Shown piece by piece: positions 38,329 to 51,909 of a stretch of DNA of 64,000 nucleotides. Position 1 is the first letter of the stretch; every line of letters begins with the position of its first letter. Below the pieces are notes generated by a model that saw only the letters and a list, made by a program, of their open reading frames with translations, had not been told where the DNA came from and did no database searches. The stretch is from Luscinia megarhynchos. Its lineage: Eukaryota > Chordata > Aves > Passeriformes > Turdidae. Location: the NCBI GenBank assembly GCA_034336665.1, contig JAPFBE010000013.1:17773056-17837055 (forward strand). The letters are read 5' to 3'. A program made the translations under genes and the position numbers.

Positions 38329-39634
38329 AAAATATTTTAGATTTTTATTTTTTCCAAATATTTATCCACTTGGAGTAAAAAAGAAGTGCTCATTTGCTAT
38401 GAGAATATTAATTACCAACAAAAGAATTATAGACTACTTCCTATGAGCTGTATCCAAAGTATGCTCAGTTGGATAGCTGAACTCATACTGACTGTACTGC
38501 TTTCCACCTCACAAATAATCTGTTACTAATCCAGTAACAAATTTTGGAAAGTACAAGGATGATACCTGTGCATACACATTACACAAGCTGTAGCAAGAAC
38601 TTTCCAACCATCTGACCAAGAGGTGAACTGAAGAAAGTACCAAATGTTTTCTGGGTGGTAATCTTCACCAAAGTCAGTAGCTTTCAGTTTTTATCACTTG
38701 TCTTAATCACTCTTGCTGCCAGCTTGACTTTTTGTATGTAGTTGAATACACACAGTGGGCAAGGAAACTGGGCTAGTGCTGAACTGTAGAAAGGCTTGTA
38801 ATAAACAACAGCTGTCATTTCTATTTCAAGACAAAGTAATCTTCCATACAAAGATATGACTGCACTGGGATGTCATCCTCCCTTGGTTTGGTTTTCTCAG
38901 CTTCCCTCAGGGCAGGGCTGCAAGGTAGGATGAGCCACCAATCTGAGTCACAGGAATCCAGCCCTGGGCCCACATCTTTTGAGAAACATAAATCCAGCCA
39001 GTTCTGCATAGAAGGTCTCTCAGTGTCACTCCTATGAGAGCCTCTTTCTAATTTGCAGAGCAAAGGAACCCATCTCTGACAAATATTACCCACAAAATAG
39101 CCTGTCCTAACGTGCTGCTCCCTCTGCATCATGCTGCTTTCTCTTCCATCCATACTGAGCTACCCTGCTCTGATCACAGTGCTTGGAGCCCACCTCCCAG
39201 AGGAAACACCCTGCTAGGAGGCACTGTGCATTACAGGGCTTCCTTCACAATATGTGAAACACATTGGTCTGGTGACGACTGATGTGACCTTTTCTGGGGG
39301 TTGAAGGAAATCATAGATAATTAAGATTAAGCTAGGCTTAGGTAATATCAATTTATCACCCTAGAGAAATCAAAATGCATATTTAATGAAAGAGCATTTT
39401 CCTTGATGCTGAGATCATAGGAAAACAGACCTTGGAAATCTGTGGAAATCTGTCTCTAACTCTTGTTGCCTGTGCCTGTTGCTTTGTAGCTAAGAGGCAG
39501 CCTCATCCAGTTTCATCACTTCCCTTGCCATTAATACAGCTCCTGCAGTGTCCACAAAATTTGTTTTTAATTATAATAACAAAAATACATATCTGTCGCT
39601 CCAGGCTTCCATAACACCTTCTAAGACTGTTCTT
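38329..39634. other. Non-coding stretch, nothing recognised
   Basis: Unique-looking DNA between two CR1 copies of opposite orientation. The 110-codon minus-strand open frame at 38821-39153 has no recognisable domain. Confidence 0.5.
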
Positions 39635-40136
39635 TTTGGGCTGCTTTCTGCAAGAGAGAAATGGCAAGTGCTGGAGGCTTTCTAGAGAAGGGCAATGGAG
39701 CTAGTGAAGGTTCTGGAGCACAAGATTATGAGGAGCAGTTGAGGGAACTGGGGTGTTTAGACTGGAAGAGAAAAATGGCTCAGGGAGACCTTATCTCTCT
39801 CTACAAATCCCTGAAAGGAGCTGGTAGCCTGGTGAGGGTTGGTCTCTTCTCCCAGGTAACAAGTGATAGGATAAGAAGAAACAGTCTCAGGTTGTGCCAG
39901 AGCATGTTTAGATTTGATATTAGCAAACATTTCTTCACCAAAAGAGCTGTCAGGCACTGGAACAGGCTTCCTAGGGAAGCAGTGGTGTCAGCCTTGCTGC
40001 AGGCCTGTAAAAGCTGTGCAGGTACTGCACGAGGGGACAGGGTGCAGTGGTGGGCTTGGCAGTGGTATATTTACAGCTGGACTTAATGATCCTTGAAGGC
40101 CTTTTCCAATCTAAAGGGTTCCATAATTCTATGAAT
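39635..40136 (+). mobile_element. CR1 LINE 3' end, about 500 bp
   Basis: The longest CR1 copy here. Blocks in order are GAGAAGGGCAATGGAGCTAG, TATGAGGAGCAGTTGAGGGA, AGGGAGACCTTATCTCTCTC, AACATTTCTTCACCAAAAGA, CAGGCACTGGAACAGGCTTCC, GGACTTAATGATCCTTGAAG and a terminal TTCCATAATTCTATGAAT. The overlapping 141-codon open frame (39661-40086) reads out the familiar CR1 tail, including RHWNRLPREAVV near residues 97-108. It is open by inheritance from the LINE and is not a host gene. The 5' part of the element, with the catalytic reverse transcriptase core, is absent. Confidence 0.92.
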
Positions 40137-43100
40137 TTATACAATAAAAGAAAATCCAGCACCATTAATCCAATCATTTCCGTGGGAATGCAGCAAAGTA
40201 CAGATGCTACTTTCTGTCCCATGATTCCCGTGAGAAGTTTATTCTCAGCTTTCTCCAAGTATTCTTCAAATCTATGGCTTCTAAATCAGCCTGAAAATTC
40301 ACCACAGAAAGGCAACTCTTCATCCCAGGCCAGGCAGCAATTTCAGTTTGCTCTTGCACAATGAGAAAGTTCCAGTTTAAGGATTACAGCTCCTACAGCA
40401 CGGCCCAGAGGAGAAATTTTCCAACGTATCAAGTCTCTTTTCAGACCCAGCAGCTTCAATTTCAGCTCAAAGTGCCCACAGTATCCAAAGCACTGGGATC
40501 ACATTTGCCTGTGCAAAATATTTCCCATCATACATAGCTGCATTCATCATTAGCTGGGATTTCCAAATCTAAGCTTATAGCCCTTTTGTGAAGGGCAGTG
40601 CAAACATTTAACATTAACATGACAGAAGCAGAGGTAAGTGCACTAAGGGCCAAATCCAAAAGGAAAGGCTGCAGTCTTCTAGGCAGCTGATGGTGGTAGG
40701 GTGGCAGGAACAACTGGAGAATAAAAATGGCAATTTGTAGTGCTTGCACTGCAGAAACAATACTGTAAATTAATTCCACTGAGTAAAAGCTCTACTTGTA
40801 CTTGACTTGTTGCTGAGGGTGAAAAGTCACTACTCCTTTTAAAGAGATATTAGGTGAAAGGTTTGGAGGACAACCTTCTTCTCCTTTTTGTTGGAGGATG
40901 ATTAACCTTTGCAAGGCCACTTTAACCAAATATTATGCAAAGTTCTAAGCAGAATAAGCACTCTCATTTCCATCAGAATCTAGGCAATTTTTCATTCTTA
41001 TGACTTCCCCTACTGCCCTTGAGAAACAGCATTCAGAAGTCCCAAGGTAGCTTTTAAAATCCATTGCCCAGGAATTTAAACTTGCAAAATACATATTTTT
41101 GCAGCACTCAAAAATGCCCAGACTATCCTGAATATTTAAATGTAAAAATACCACCCAAGTATGCTCAGATGGGACAAAAATGGCATTTGAAGTCCCTTTA
41201 TCTTGCCAGAACACAAGCTAGACTGACAGTTGATTTCTATAGTATTATTAATTTATATTTATTAGCACAGAGCTCAAAACCATTAATATTTTATAGCACA
41301 GAGGAAGAAATATTCCTTCTCATTATACTCTGACCACACTGATAGTGTCATGGTTATTACTGCAAATTTAAGAAAAACAACAACAAAAACTTCAACACTG
41401 TAACCGTGTTTTCCTGAGCTTGTAGATTATTCTCTCTGCTGCCGGCAACATGACAGGGCCTTAGAGAATAGACTCAGGAAACTTGCTTATAGGAAATTTC
41501 TACATGTCTTTTAACTTTCCCCTCACATTCCCTTCTAGGTAGAAAACAGAGACAAGGGTAAAAGGATTCAAGTGGTTTCTTTCTGTCCCCAAAGTGTATC
41601 CTTTTTTTACCATTCCCCTCTTTCTTACTTTGCACCTCATTCCAGATCTTACTGTGCACCAGCAGGCATCTGTAGCAGGTAACATGCCAAACAGAAATCC
41701 TTCCATCCAGAGACAGAGCCTTTCCCAGAGTCACTGGCACACCAAATACAGAGGGAACCTTCTTTGATTAATTGCAAGTCTCATGGCAAACAATATATGA
41801 TAGCTGCTGAAGGACAAAGCAACTTGAATCTGTAGGAATGATAAAAGTCAGTATGTCTCTTCTGATATTTTTTTTCCTACTTGTCCTTTCTAGTATTTCT
41901 CACCTGAGGTCATCACATCTCCAATAAAGTAATGAAGGTTTCTTCTTTTTCTGTATAATGATCTTAGTCTGTCTTAGACAAAAAAAATGTGGGGGGAAAA
42001 GACATATAATTTCTACGTTTATAGAAAGAATACATTTTTTTCTCTGCATGTAGTAATTAGTGGTGCAAATGGTCAGTAAGCAATACTTCCATACCTTAAT
42101 AGAATAAAATCTTTGGTTAATTAGGAGATTAAAACATATAATGAATATGTGAACTCTGCCAACTGTTCTAATAGAGGCCGTCAGCTCATTTATATTGTTA
42201 ATTGAACAATTAGTATTGCTGAATTGTAAACCCACAGGAGACAGGAGTGCAGAACGTGTTCCTGAGACACTGCATTGCTCTGCTGGCACCAGATATCTGT
42301 GACCACAGGTGGCTCCATTGCCCTCCAGAGTCCTTCAACAGCATGGGTGGATTTCAACCATTAGGGAGAGAAATTTAAATGTGCAAATATTTGCATTTTG
42401 CTAGACTGATTATAGTCCACTTCTTCAGAAATATCTCAGCACATGAGGACTGACAGGTAAGCAAACATAGGAAAAAAAAGATGAAATGGTCAAAAGGAAT
42501 AATGTACCCTGTCCAGAACTTCTAAGCAGCAGAGACACCCCTGCCCATGACTTCTTTTCAGATGATGGAAAATAACACTCTCCCCGGGGCTAATCCTATT
42601 TTTGTGCATATATACAAACACATAATTATTCAACATATATATATCTATGACTATTTAGTGCACAGATTACAAACAACTTGCTGAAACACAGTGCTTCAGA
42701 GCTTACTGCTTACTGCAGGAAGAAAAATAATAAAAATGCATAAAGAAGAGCAGCAGACATAGAACAGCTGCTGACTGATGGCACACAAGAGGGACTCTGC
42801 AGGGAGAAGTTTCTACTAGGTTTCTATCAGCCTAGAATAATGCATGTGTTGGACTGAAGAGATTCATCTACAAATAGGATCAGTCCTTCTTCTGCATTGA
42901 TCAGCAGACATAGGCATAACCAAGGAATTTCAGGTCAATGATACATCCAGCAGCAACAGAAAGAAAATGTTATTTTGTCTTAATTAATAGAGTGGAGCAA
43001 TTTATTAGTGGAAAAGGGTTATTGGTGAAATGTTGCTAATATCAGTACCTGCACTGAACTTTTAATCTGTCACTCACAATTCATATTGGGCACATAAAGT

Positions 43101-45108
43101 CACCTAGGAGCTAATTGAACCAGTATTTTTACTGTGTTCTTGCTTTTATACACTGGGGATGCCAGTTTGGTCTGAAAAATAGTGTATTGTTTTAAGGCTC
43201 TGTCAATAAAGCATCACCACACTGCTGGAGAACCATGAATGAAGATGTATCTCCTTCTTAACATAAAGACAAAAAAAAGGAGAAGCAAGGGGGAGAGGGA
43301 GTGACACGGTCTCTCTTGTCTTTTGTCATGGGCCTTGAGACCAGCTGCTCAATCCTTCTGTTCCAGTGACTAGTAAAGACACCACTGAGAGTCTTCACTC
43401 AAGCCAAATCTGAGTTATTGGTGTCCTCTTCAGGGGATGGTGTCTGGTAACATTAGACAAGTCTGTTTCACTGCACAGCTGCACCTGTGTGGAGAATCCA
43501 CTGTTGCCTGAGCATCATTTTCCTGAAAAGCATGATAATATTTTATTTTCAGTGCTCTGTATCTCTCATGTTACACAGGATTATCATCACCCATTACTGT
43601 GGTGAAACATGGCAGCTGCTTAACAGCACACAGTTATAGACAAGTTCAGGAAATTAAAATTATACTGGGCCAAATTGGGACTCTGTTATACCTGTGAAAC
43701 AACACAGTAGTTATTCTGTACTGAGCACATTTAAACAAGGGAGTCTTCTTCTGCATGAAATGTTGCAAAGCAAACTGTAAGCAAGTGGAACACCATTATC
43801 TGAGGTAGAAATTGCTGTCTGCCTCTTCCTAATAACATTGATAATGTTTTCATATATCTGTTTTTGGGAGACCCCACATCAAACTTCTTAAGTACCTTAC
43901 ACTGGTAACTGAAGGCTAACTGGGACTTGCTCATAAATAACTGCTATGCTTTAACATTAAAAATAACAAATAATTTTTCAGTGGTAGGCTATTTGAAATC
44001 CAGAGTTGTTAACCATTTGGCACACCATGCTTAAAGTTTAGGGAAGCAAATCCCAAACAGAACTATTTATCCATGGAGAATACACATCATTGTCACAGGA
44101 TATTGTGCATTCTTTAAAAAGTTCACATGATTTCAAAACAGCAGAGAGACAAATTCATGGAACAAAAGTCCAACAAGTTAATCACTGGCAGTGAGAGGAT
44201 CCTGGTCTGGACTGAACTTTGCTCTGACTCACACAGCCACTCTTCTGTTCTTCCAGGAGAATTCTGCTCTTACTCTTACTAGACATAGAACGTTTACTGT
44301 GTACAGCTGATGCAAGCTATGCAAAAACCATGTAAAACCAGGCAGCATTACTGAAAATACCCTAATCACTAAGTCAATATTCACCTCCACAGTTAAATTT
44401 GTCATTCTATCATAGGGGAAAAAAAAAATCTTGTAAGTTTAGTGCAGCAAGTACTGGTTACTGTATTTTTAATGATGCACACCATCATTCCTACCACATA
44501 TTAATACAGTTGTCTCTACCTTGCTGCAGTCTAACTGAAGTCATACTTTTGAAAAACAACAAAATATTTATTTGTCTTTATCTCTCCTATGCTGTATTGA
44601 AAAACTCTAGAGCAGTATACGAATTAAAACCAATGTCTTAACACAGAAATAAATAGTGAGTTTTGTACTGCACTGAAACTTCAAACTTTTTCTCTCCCAA
44701 CCTCTGACAATAAGGGGTTCAAAACAATCATAGTTTTGCTTCGTTGGTAGCTTTAATGTCAGTACACACTGAAAATTTTACATGTAATGTGAATAGTTGC
44801 ATTATTCTCTTGTGAAAGAAGACCTAAACACTAACCTCAAAGTAAAGCAATCAAGTGTGTCTTTACTCATGCACACAGCTGTGATGTATTTGTGAGAATT
44901 ATCTGCATTAGTATTAGTCAGAATGGATTTGAGTGTTGAGATGATCAGTGATTAAATCTACAATAACACAAAGGTAGCACTCAGTGTGTTACACTTCCCC
45001 ACACTGAGTAAATACTAGGTAAAAAATTACATGCACTAAAAGGTTAGAGCTCTTGGAACACAGAAAAAAATGTGAAGTATACCAAACCTTTAGCTAGTCT
45101 GTTAAAAA

Positions 45109-45141
45109 ATATCAATTTTTATGACTTCTGAAAATTGATAT
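45109..45141. other. Perfect 11-bp inverted repeat with 11-nt loop
   Basis: ATATCAATTTT at 45109-45119 is the exact reverse complement of AAAATTGATAT at 45131-45141. The loop is TATGACTTCTG. The stem is AT-rich and does not extend further. It could form a small cruciform or RNA hairpin, but is too short for a microRNA precursor. Confidence 0.9.
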
Positions 45142-45607
45142 GTATTAGTTATGAGTCTTATGTGGTTTCTTCAATTGCTTTTTGTAAAATTTGCCAAGTT
45201 TTTTTTTAATAACTGAAGCTGTGCATTTTATGTTAAAATTAGAAACTCTTTCTTTGTGGCCTTTTAAACTTAATTATACATCACAATTGTTTCTGATTTT
45301 AGAGCTATCACAGATTCAACCTCTAATCTCTCTTTATTACTACCTAACTCTTTACTATATAGCATAATAATGAAAATGCTAGGCAAAGAAACAGCAGAGG
45401 CATCTCCAAAGTTTCCAGCTCAAAAGCATTAAAGTAGCTCTTCTTTTCTTAAAATTCACTGCTAGATTTGTCAGCATGTATGGAATTTGTTTGAAGACTG
45501 GGCTTTCAACATTGCATTGCCTTTTGGATGCTATCAGACACCCTTAGTTTCACCTAAACCTGGTATTAACTTCATTTATGTAAACCTGGAATAAATCCAG
45601 TAAAGTT

Positions 45608-45633
45608 AAAGTGGTTATATAAAGTGGTTATAT
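45608..45633. repeat. 13-bp tandem duplication
   Basis: AAAGTGGTTATAT occurs twice in direct succession (45608-45620 and 45621-45633) with no mismatch, most simply by slippage. Confidence 0.9.
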
Positions 45634-46209
45634 AGAATAAAGGTAGTGTAAGACAACAGCAATTCCTCCTGGGCCCTCCCCACCTGTTTTATACCTTTTA
45701 TGACCGAGTTCACCCTTTCCCCACTGTATGGCAGCTCACCATGTGATTAACAACTGTGCTGGTGCTTCTTTCTGGTGTTTACCTCACACATCTTCACCAG
45801 GGGAGCCCTGGCTACACCAGGGAGTCAAGCAGCAAAGAAATGAATGAGGTGAGGCCTCTGAAGTCTACACTTCAATCATGTAAATGAATGTCAGGTGGGA
45901 AGTTTACCAGCCAAATAAATTGCATACAGCTCCTCTACATCCATTACAGCTGGCAGAGAAATAATCCCTTTGACAGAACTTTTCTCAGGTGACTGAAGCT
46001 GCTGGGGAGGCCCTGGAGTGCTGCTATCCCCCGAGCCTATTTTTTGGCTAACAAAGGAGAAGCAATATGTTACTGGAAGGTTTTGAGAATGGTTACAGAG
46101 GAGTGATCTTCTTCCAACAGGCCAGAGATGCCCTTTGCCATGGACAGAGGACCAGCCCCTCTTTCAGCCTGCTGTGTTTATGACCTCGTGTTAGGGTTAT
46201 TTCCTGGCA

Positions 46210-46285
46210 AGCAGAACACAAGAATTTGAACCCCTGTAGCCTGATACACCTGACTACCACTGAGTTACACAAAAGCCAGGTATAC
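46210..46285 (-). mobile_element. tRNA-like SINE relic (MIR-type) or decayed tRNA
   Basis: On the minus strand the segment reads GTGTAACTCAGTGGTAG, close to a tRNA A box, and about 24 bases later GGGGTTCAAATTC, close to a B box. These are the two internal promoter elements of RNA polymerase III. The spacing is shorter than in an intact tRNA and the T and anticodon stems do not pair well, so this is not a functional tRNA. A MIR-type tRNA-derived SINE head fits better, because the sequence after the B box (TTGTGTTCTGCTTGCCAGG) loosely follows the MIR pattern. Confidence 0.4.
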
Positions 46286-48420
46286 ACTGTGATTTGCTTT
46301 AATTTATTTGCTGCTTTTTGTTCTCAATTACTTGTTTTAGGGAGGATCTATTTCCAGCACTTTGGTTTCCATGAGTAATTAGCCAGGCAGCCCCAGGGTG
46401 CTTCTCTGCCTCTCTCTCACAGGAAGGGCTGACTCCTTCTGCTGAGTCTTTCCTGCTGCTGTGAGGGACCTGCAGATCCTTCATCTGGCACACCCAGCTG
46501 CAAAGGACAGGGAGCTGAGGCACTCATCTTTGACTTTCTGATCTGCTTAGCTTGAGCACCTAAACCACAAGTACTTGCTACACTTGCACAGTGCCTTGAG
46601 ATTCCAGTTTTCCCGGGGATGATATAACACAAATATTAAAGTTTTTCCATCACCTCTCAGCAGTGTTCTCTGGAGCACTGCCTTGTCCCTTCTCAGTCAG
46701 CAATTACTGAAGTTTTGTATTGTAAAGTCCCAGCATGAGAACGGCTCTTAAAGAAATGCTTTGCTCCAGCAAACCCATTCATCAGGGACATGGAAACTGA
46801 AGTCTCCTTCCTTTTTCCAGGTAGGAAAGGATGACTGAAAGGAAGTTCTCTGCAAAAAACACTCTAACATGCTCTTCAAAATAGCCTGGATTTGATGAGT
46901 TTCTAAATGTGATCCAAATAGCTGATAAAATTAACAAAACCAAATAAGCTACCATGTACTCCAGCCTTTTTCCAAGTCTGAAATAGAAATTATGGAAAAC
47001 AATGAAATTCTCCCACCTTCTGTGTAAACCAGGTTTTTTCCTCTTTTTCCTCCTACTAGTACCTGTTGGTGCACTAAAAACTTATATTTGTCCTTACAAA
47101 TTTTGTCACAGCACTAAGAGCAGTCTGGAGGGTTTCTACAAAAGAGAGTATGTGCACATTAGATAATGATGGCAAGAAGAGGCCAGCTGGACAGCTGGTA
47201 TTAAAATCTACTGACACAGGATTTCATTTTATATATTGCATGGTTAATCCTACAGACATACCTAAAACAATAAAGAGACATCCTTATTTTTCTAATAAAT
47301 CAAAAAATTACATTATTACTGCAGTCTAGGCCAAATAAGGTTTAAAAGCAGGTTATTCAAGGTTATCCAACAAGAATTTCCCTTCCGTGTTATCTACCTG
47401 TTTTGCAAATGCTTCTAGCTAAGGAATGGCTGATGTTTTGATGACCCTTCTCTACACAGATATTCTTTCTAGCAGGGCTATTTTTGATCTATTTTTTGCA
47501 GAAAGAACTAATAAAATTGTGGGAAAATATGTTGTCTTAATATTTTGTAGCCTTTAGGCAGATTTACCTGTGATTTGTGCAGCTCAGGAAGCCAGGGAAA
47601 GGACAGCCTGTTTTGAGAGAATGTTCATCTGAGTACTTCTCAGGAAAATTTGAGAAAGACATATTTTCCTTACTGCCATACACTTCTGTGCACAATCAAC
47701 AAGCATTGTGCTCTGAGCCTTGGTGATGAATGTTCCCAGGGCACTCTTCAAAACATCAGGGGTTTCCTCTAAATGTCCTTGGGCAAATGGCAGATCAAAT
47801 GTCTTCTCACTGAGGCTGGTGGCACTAGGGGCTGCCTGGTTGCTAACTGCTGCCTGAAAACCAGCTGCCTTTCACTTGTGGCAGGCATACACAGAGATTC
47901 TGAGAAACACTGTCCTTTGGGATAGGAAAGCACTGAGGAACATTGGATCAACTTTTTACAAAAAAAAAAAAACAAAATAGCTGAAGGAATGCTCAGACCA
48001 TACTGTAGAGAGAAATGCTGCTCAGCTTCTGTATTCTCTTGCTAGCCCAACGTCAAAAAAGTCAGGTCTGGTTTGAAAGAAACACTGCTAAGTCTGCTGA
48101 GATGCTCTGAGGAACTTCTCAGCAATAGGGATGTCTATCAGGAGCTCACACAAACGAGCTTGCCCTCCCCCAGCAATTTGCCATTAATCCTCCTCCTTTG
48201 CTGCCACTGCAGGACTTACTGCAGCAAAACCCTGATCTGAGCCTCTTCTGGGAGCATGTCTGAGGCAGAGAGAAAAACAAGACCCAGGAACACTCCAGGC
48301 TATCAGCACCAGGTAACTGAAATTCAAGGACGCCTCTCAGGGCTTCCACAGATAGATTTCAGTCCTCTGCCTACCCCTCTGGTTTCTAAAAGCCCCTGTT
48401 TCTTATAATCTCTCACACAC

Positions 48421-48435
48421 TTTTTTTTTTTTTTT
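48421..48435. repeat. Poly(T) tract, 15 bp
   Basis: A simple homopolymer following CTCTCACACAC, with no associated element that I recognise. Confidence 0.95.
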
Positions 48436-51118
48436 CCAAGGGAAGCAGGAATCTGCTATTACCTGACTTGAACAAATGGGAATTGATGATGTGAGCAACT
48501 TTCTCAAAATCAATCATCAACATTGAGACAGAGGACACAATTGAACTCATAGCTCCAGAATCACAATTTTTGCCCCAAACTTTAGGCAATCATTCCTTCC
48601 CTTACATTAGGAATTCAGTGTAGGTGTAATGGATACTTCTTGAATAGGGTGAAACTATGCAGGTCTCCTCCTGGCTCTCACACAAGTTTATTGGTAGTGA
48701 CAGAGTTCAGTATCGAGACACAAAGCTTTGAAAATAGGGGTCCCTGTCTGGATTTTGTGCTCTTCTCAGCATAACTCCATATATCCCAGCTGCACTGACA
48801 TCCAGAGCTCAGTACATCACACCTGCAGCCAGCAGTGTTCTGTTTTCCTTTCTTCACTGCTGAAGAGGAGTGCACGACGGGAAAATCCGTTCTCTCCCAA
48901 GATGCCAGCTAATTCTTACTTTCTAAAGTGACCTTATTTTCTTTCTATGCTTATTTGGGTAATCACACTTCACCCCTGGGGCATAGATTTGGAGAGTGCA
49001 ATTCAAGCTGTGCTATGTTGCATTATGATGCCATGTAATACAGGATAAATGCTTGCTTCCTCTGGGATACTGCATTTTGAAGCACACTACTGCCAGCACA
49101 TAGGTTTCTGAAACACAACTAATGACAAAAATCATAAAATAAGGAGGTACTGGTTCCAGCTTAGTAAAGGATAAAGAGGAAAAAACCAAAAACAGAGTGA
49201 AAGACACAGCAAAAAATATAAATACTGTTGACAGTTTCAAATACAAAGCTTTTTGACAGGTATTTATTGAACTTCCTTTGGACTTTAATGCAGCCAATTC
49301 TAAAGATAAAATACAGACTCTTTCCCTGCCTAGTCTGTATTTTGGCATAGTATCCAATTTCAGTATGTCTAACAAAAGCATAATTAGACTCACGATTACA
49401 GATGTGGGACATACACTCCCACCATGTTTTAAGTTGAAGGTTTAAGACCTAATTTTCCCAGCCTACTGCAACTTTTATTCTGCATAAAGCTTTCTCCTTT
49501 GTTCAAAATCTTCAATTATTTATAAATATTTAAATACAAGGCAATAGAAAAAAGCTGGATATTAATCTATACAAAAAGGAAAGTCAGAGATAAAAAACGA
49601 GCTGCAAATATTCTAAGATGATAACAAGAAAAATCAAAAAACCTTGAAACCTACACTCTCAGTTGGCTATTGTCAATTAAATCACTTTAAAATGGGTCTC
49701 AGTACCAAAGGATTGTTCCTGGGTCTTTTGTAAATTTTTTTCCTAGGTATTTATCAGTGGACAGAATCACTGTTGAGATGGATGGCATGTATTCACCAAC
49801 ACCCCTGTACCCAAGCACACAGTGGGTAATTGGCTTCTGTCACATTACTACATTTTAGCTCCATGTAGTTGTAATGGGAATAAATGAATGGCTGCTCTGG
49901 AGGATAAACACTGCTGCTCGCTGAGAAAATTGCTCAAAATTGGACCAGCCTGAATCAACTAGACACTGAGCTTTAGTTTCACTAATTTCTTTGTGTGGTT
50001 TAATATCAGGCTGTCACCTCCAGTACACTGAAAACATAGTACCTGTGGCTCTTACACAGGAAATTATCAATGGGTTCCATCTCAGCCAGCCCCTGTCAAT
50101 CTCCCTGTTTGTCACTGATGATTTAGATTGAAAACACAGAGGTAAGGCAAGCATTTACTAACAAAGGCAGGCAGAGGCAGGATTAGCCCCACTATTCTCA
50201 TCAGCCCCTCTATTCCTACCCTTGCCAAAACATGCCTGCTGATGTGCTGCTTTGCCCACAGTACACTGATACACCACTTTGTGTGAATGGGCTCATCTCT
50301 CAGCTCACCACATAGCATTTACTTGATCAAATAAAACCCTGCAGAACAGCCAAAAATAGTTTTGGACCACTCTGGTTCCTACTTTGTGCTGTTCTGAAGG
50401 AAAAATTTCAGGTCAGTATTTTTGCAAGCCTTAGCTGTGTTGTCTGTATCACTTAGTTTACATTACATGGTACAGGGAAATTATATACCCAGAAATTCAT
50501 CAAAGGCTGAGGGCACACAAATGTCTTCTCAGCTCCTCTCCTGCTGCTGCTCAGGGACAGAGTAAAGAGATGTTTCTGTCTGTGGCATCTGGCTTGTTTG
50601 GCAATCTGAATCAAATGCCTTGAATCTGCAAATCTTCAGCTTTTGAAACAAGTAAACATTGGATTTTAATGAGACTGAAATTAACTGTAGTCTTGGTCCT
50701 TGAAGGAACCCAGGGGAGTAACAACAGGAGCACATGAGCGAGGTAAAAAATCAGAGCAAGCTAACATCAAGCAATCCAACATAAATAAATGGATTCCTAT
50801 CAAACAAAACCTTTGTGAGGTGCATCTCTCTGCTGGATACAATGTCAAAATGTCTGCTTTTTCCATCCAAAGACTGACATGTGGAGGCAGATGCTGTGCT
50901 TCTCCAGCTGTCTGGGCTACTGAGAAACAGAGGCAGCAGATACTTGGGCAAAGTATTTTATTTATGATGTTAAAACTTCCAAACTTCACATCTATCCCAA
51001 ATCCAACTGGACTAAAATTGCTGAAATTTCTCCTTATAACCATAGGAATTTAATTTATATTGCAAAACATTTACTGTCAACAGTAAAACATCTTTTTATA
51101 AAAATATTAGATATGAAA

Positions 51119-51161
51119 ATATCTATATTCATATGAAATAATAAGATATATGAATAGATAT
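51119..51161. other. Imperfect AT-rich inverted repeat
   Basis: ATATCTATATTCATAT (51119-51134) and ATATATGAATAGATAT (51146-51161) are near-reverse complements with a two-base shift, separated by 11 bases. The surrounding 100 bp is almost only A and T. It could extrude as a cruciform or act as a melting site. Confidence 0.7.
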
Positions 51162-51909
51162 ATGAGTGGGTTACTTTCTTTTCTCTCTCCATGTGAACAG
51201 GCAGGACCAGCCATTTAAGAGAGATTAAACATTATGTTATTTTTTTGGAAAATGTCAAAGTCTCCCCAAAATACTCCAAGGTTTTGACTGATTCACTTAA
51301 TTGCTTTGTCTTATATTTTTCCCATCTGTTGAGTGAGAATATTGAAGTATGTCCTGTAACTCACTTTTAGACATACTTTAAAAAAATAGCATTATATTCA
51401 ATTCCTGACAAATCTATTTAACATCCTTGAAATCAAAGGCTAGTTTCTCCCATCCATTTCTCTGCTTATTCACCACAGTTTTTAGATGAGAATGCTCTTT
51501 TTAATTTGCTTCTTGTTTGGCACTCACATAGGTAAATGATAAACACATAGATCATACACATATGTTAGCTATAATTTCATCACCAAAGATTCATCACCTC
51601 AGAAATTCAGAAGTGATCACAAACCTAAGATTGGAGAAACCAAATAATTCTAGTGGAGTACTTCAAAGTATTTTAGGTGCCTTGAATGACTTGTGTTTCA
51701 CATATGTAGTCCTTCTGGGGAAGTTTAGAGAATATGTTAGGTAACAAACCAGACAACCCAACAGGTCATTGGCAATCCAGATACCACACTCAACTGAAAG
51801 GAGTTGCTGTGAGAATTAGCAGAATTTGTTTCAGTTTTTCTACAGCATTTGAAACTGAAGAACTCTAGATGGACACTTAAAATTGCCCATGGTAATGAGA
51901 AGCCTTGAG

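Larger units (their letters stand above)
40137..46209. other. Long non-coding stretch, no gene or clear repeat
   Basis: About 6 kb without an exon, RNA gene or recognisable recent transposon. A perfect 11-bp hairpin at 45109-45141 and a 13-bp tandem duplication at 45608-45633 are listed separately. Open frames of up to 129 codons (41900-42289, minus) are AT-driven and unrecognised. Confidence 0.5.
46286..51904. other. Non-coding stretch, nothing recognised
   Basis: No gene or clear transposon. A poly(T) run of 15 lies at 48421-48435, an A12 run near 47960, and an AT-only inverted repeat at 51119-51161. Overlapping open frames on both strands at 50681-51053 (117-120 codons) have no recognisable features. 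Confidence 0.5.

Noticed and set aside
39661..40086. 141-codon open frame on the plus strand
   Set aside because: It is the inherited reading of a CR1 LINE tail, shown by the RHWNRLPRE motif and the CR1 nucleotide blocks. It is not a host gene.
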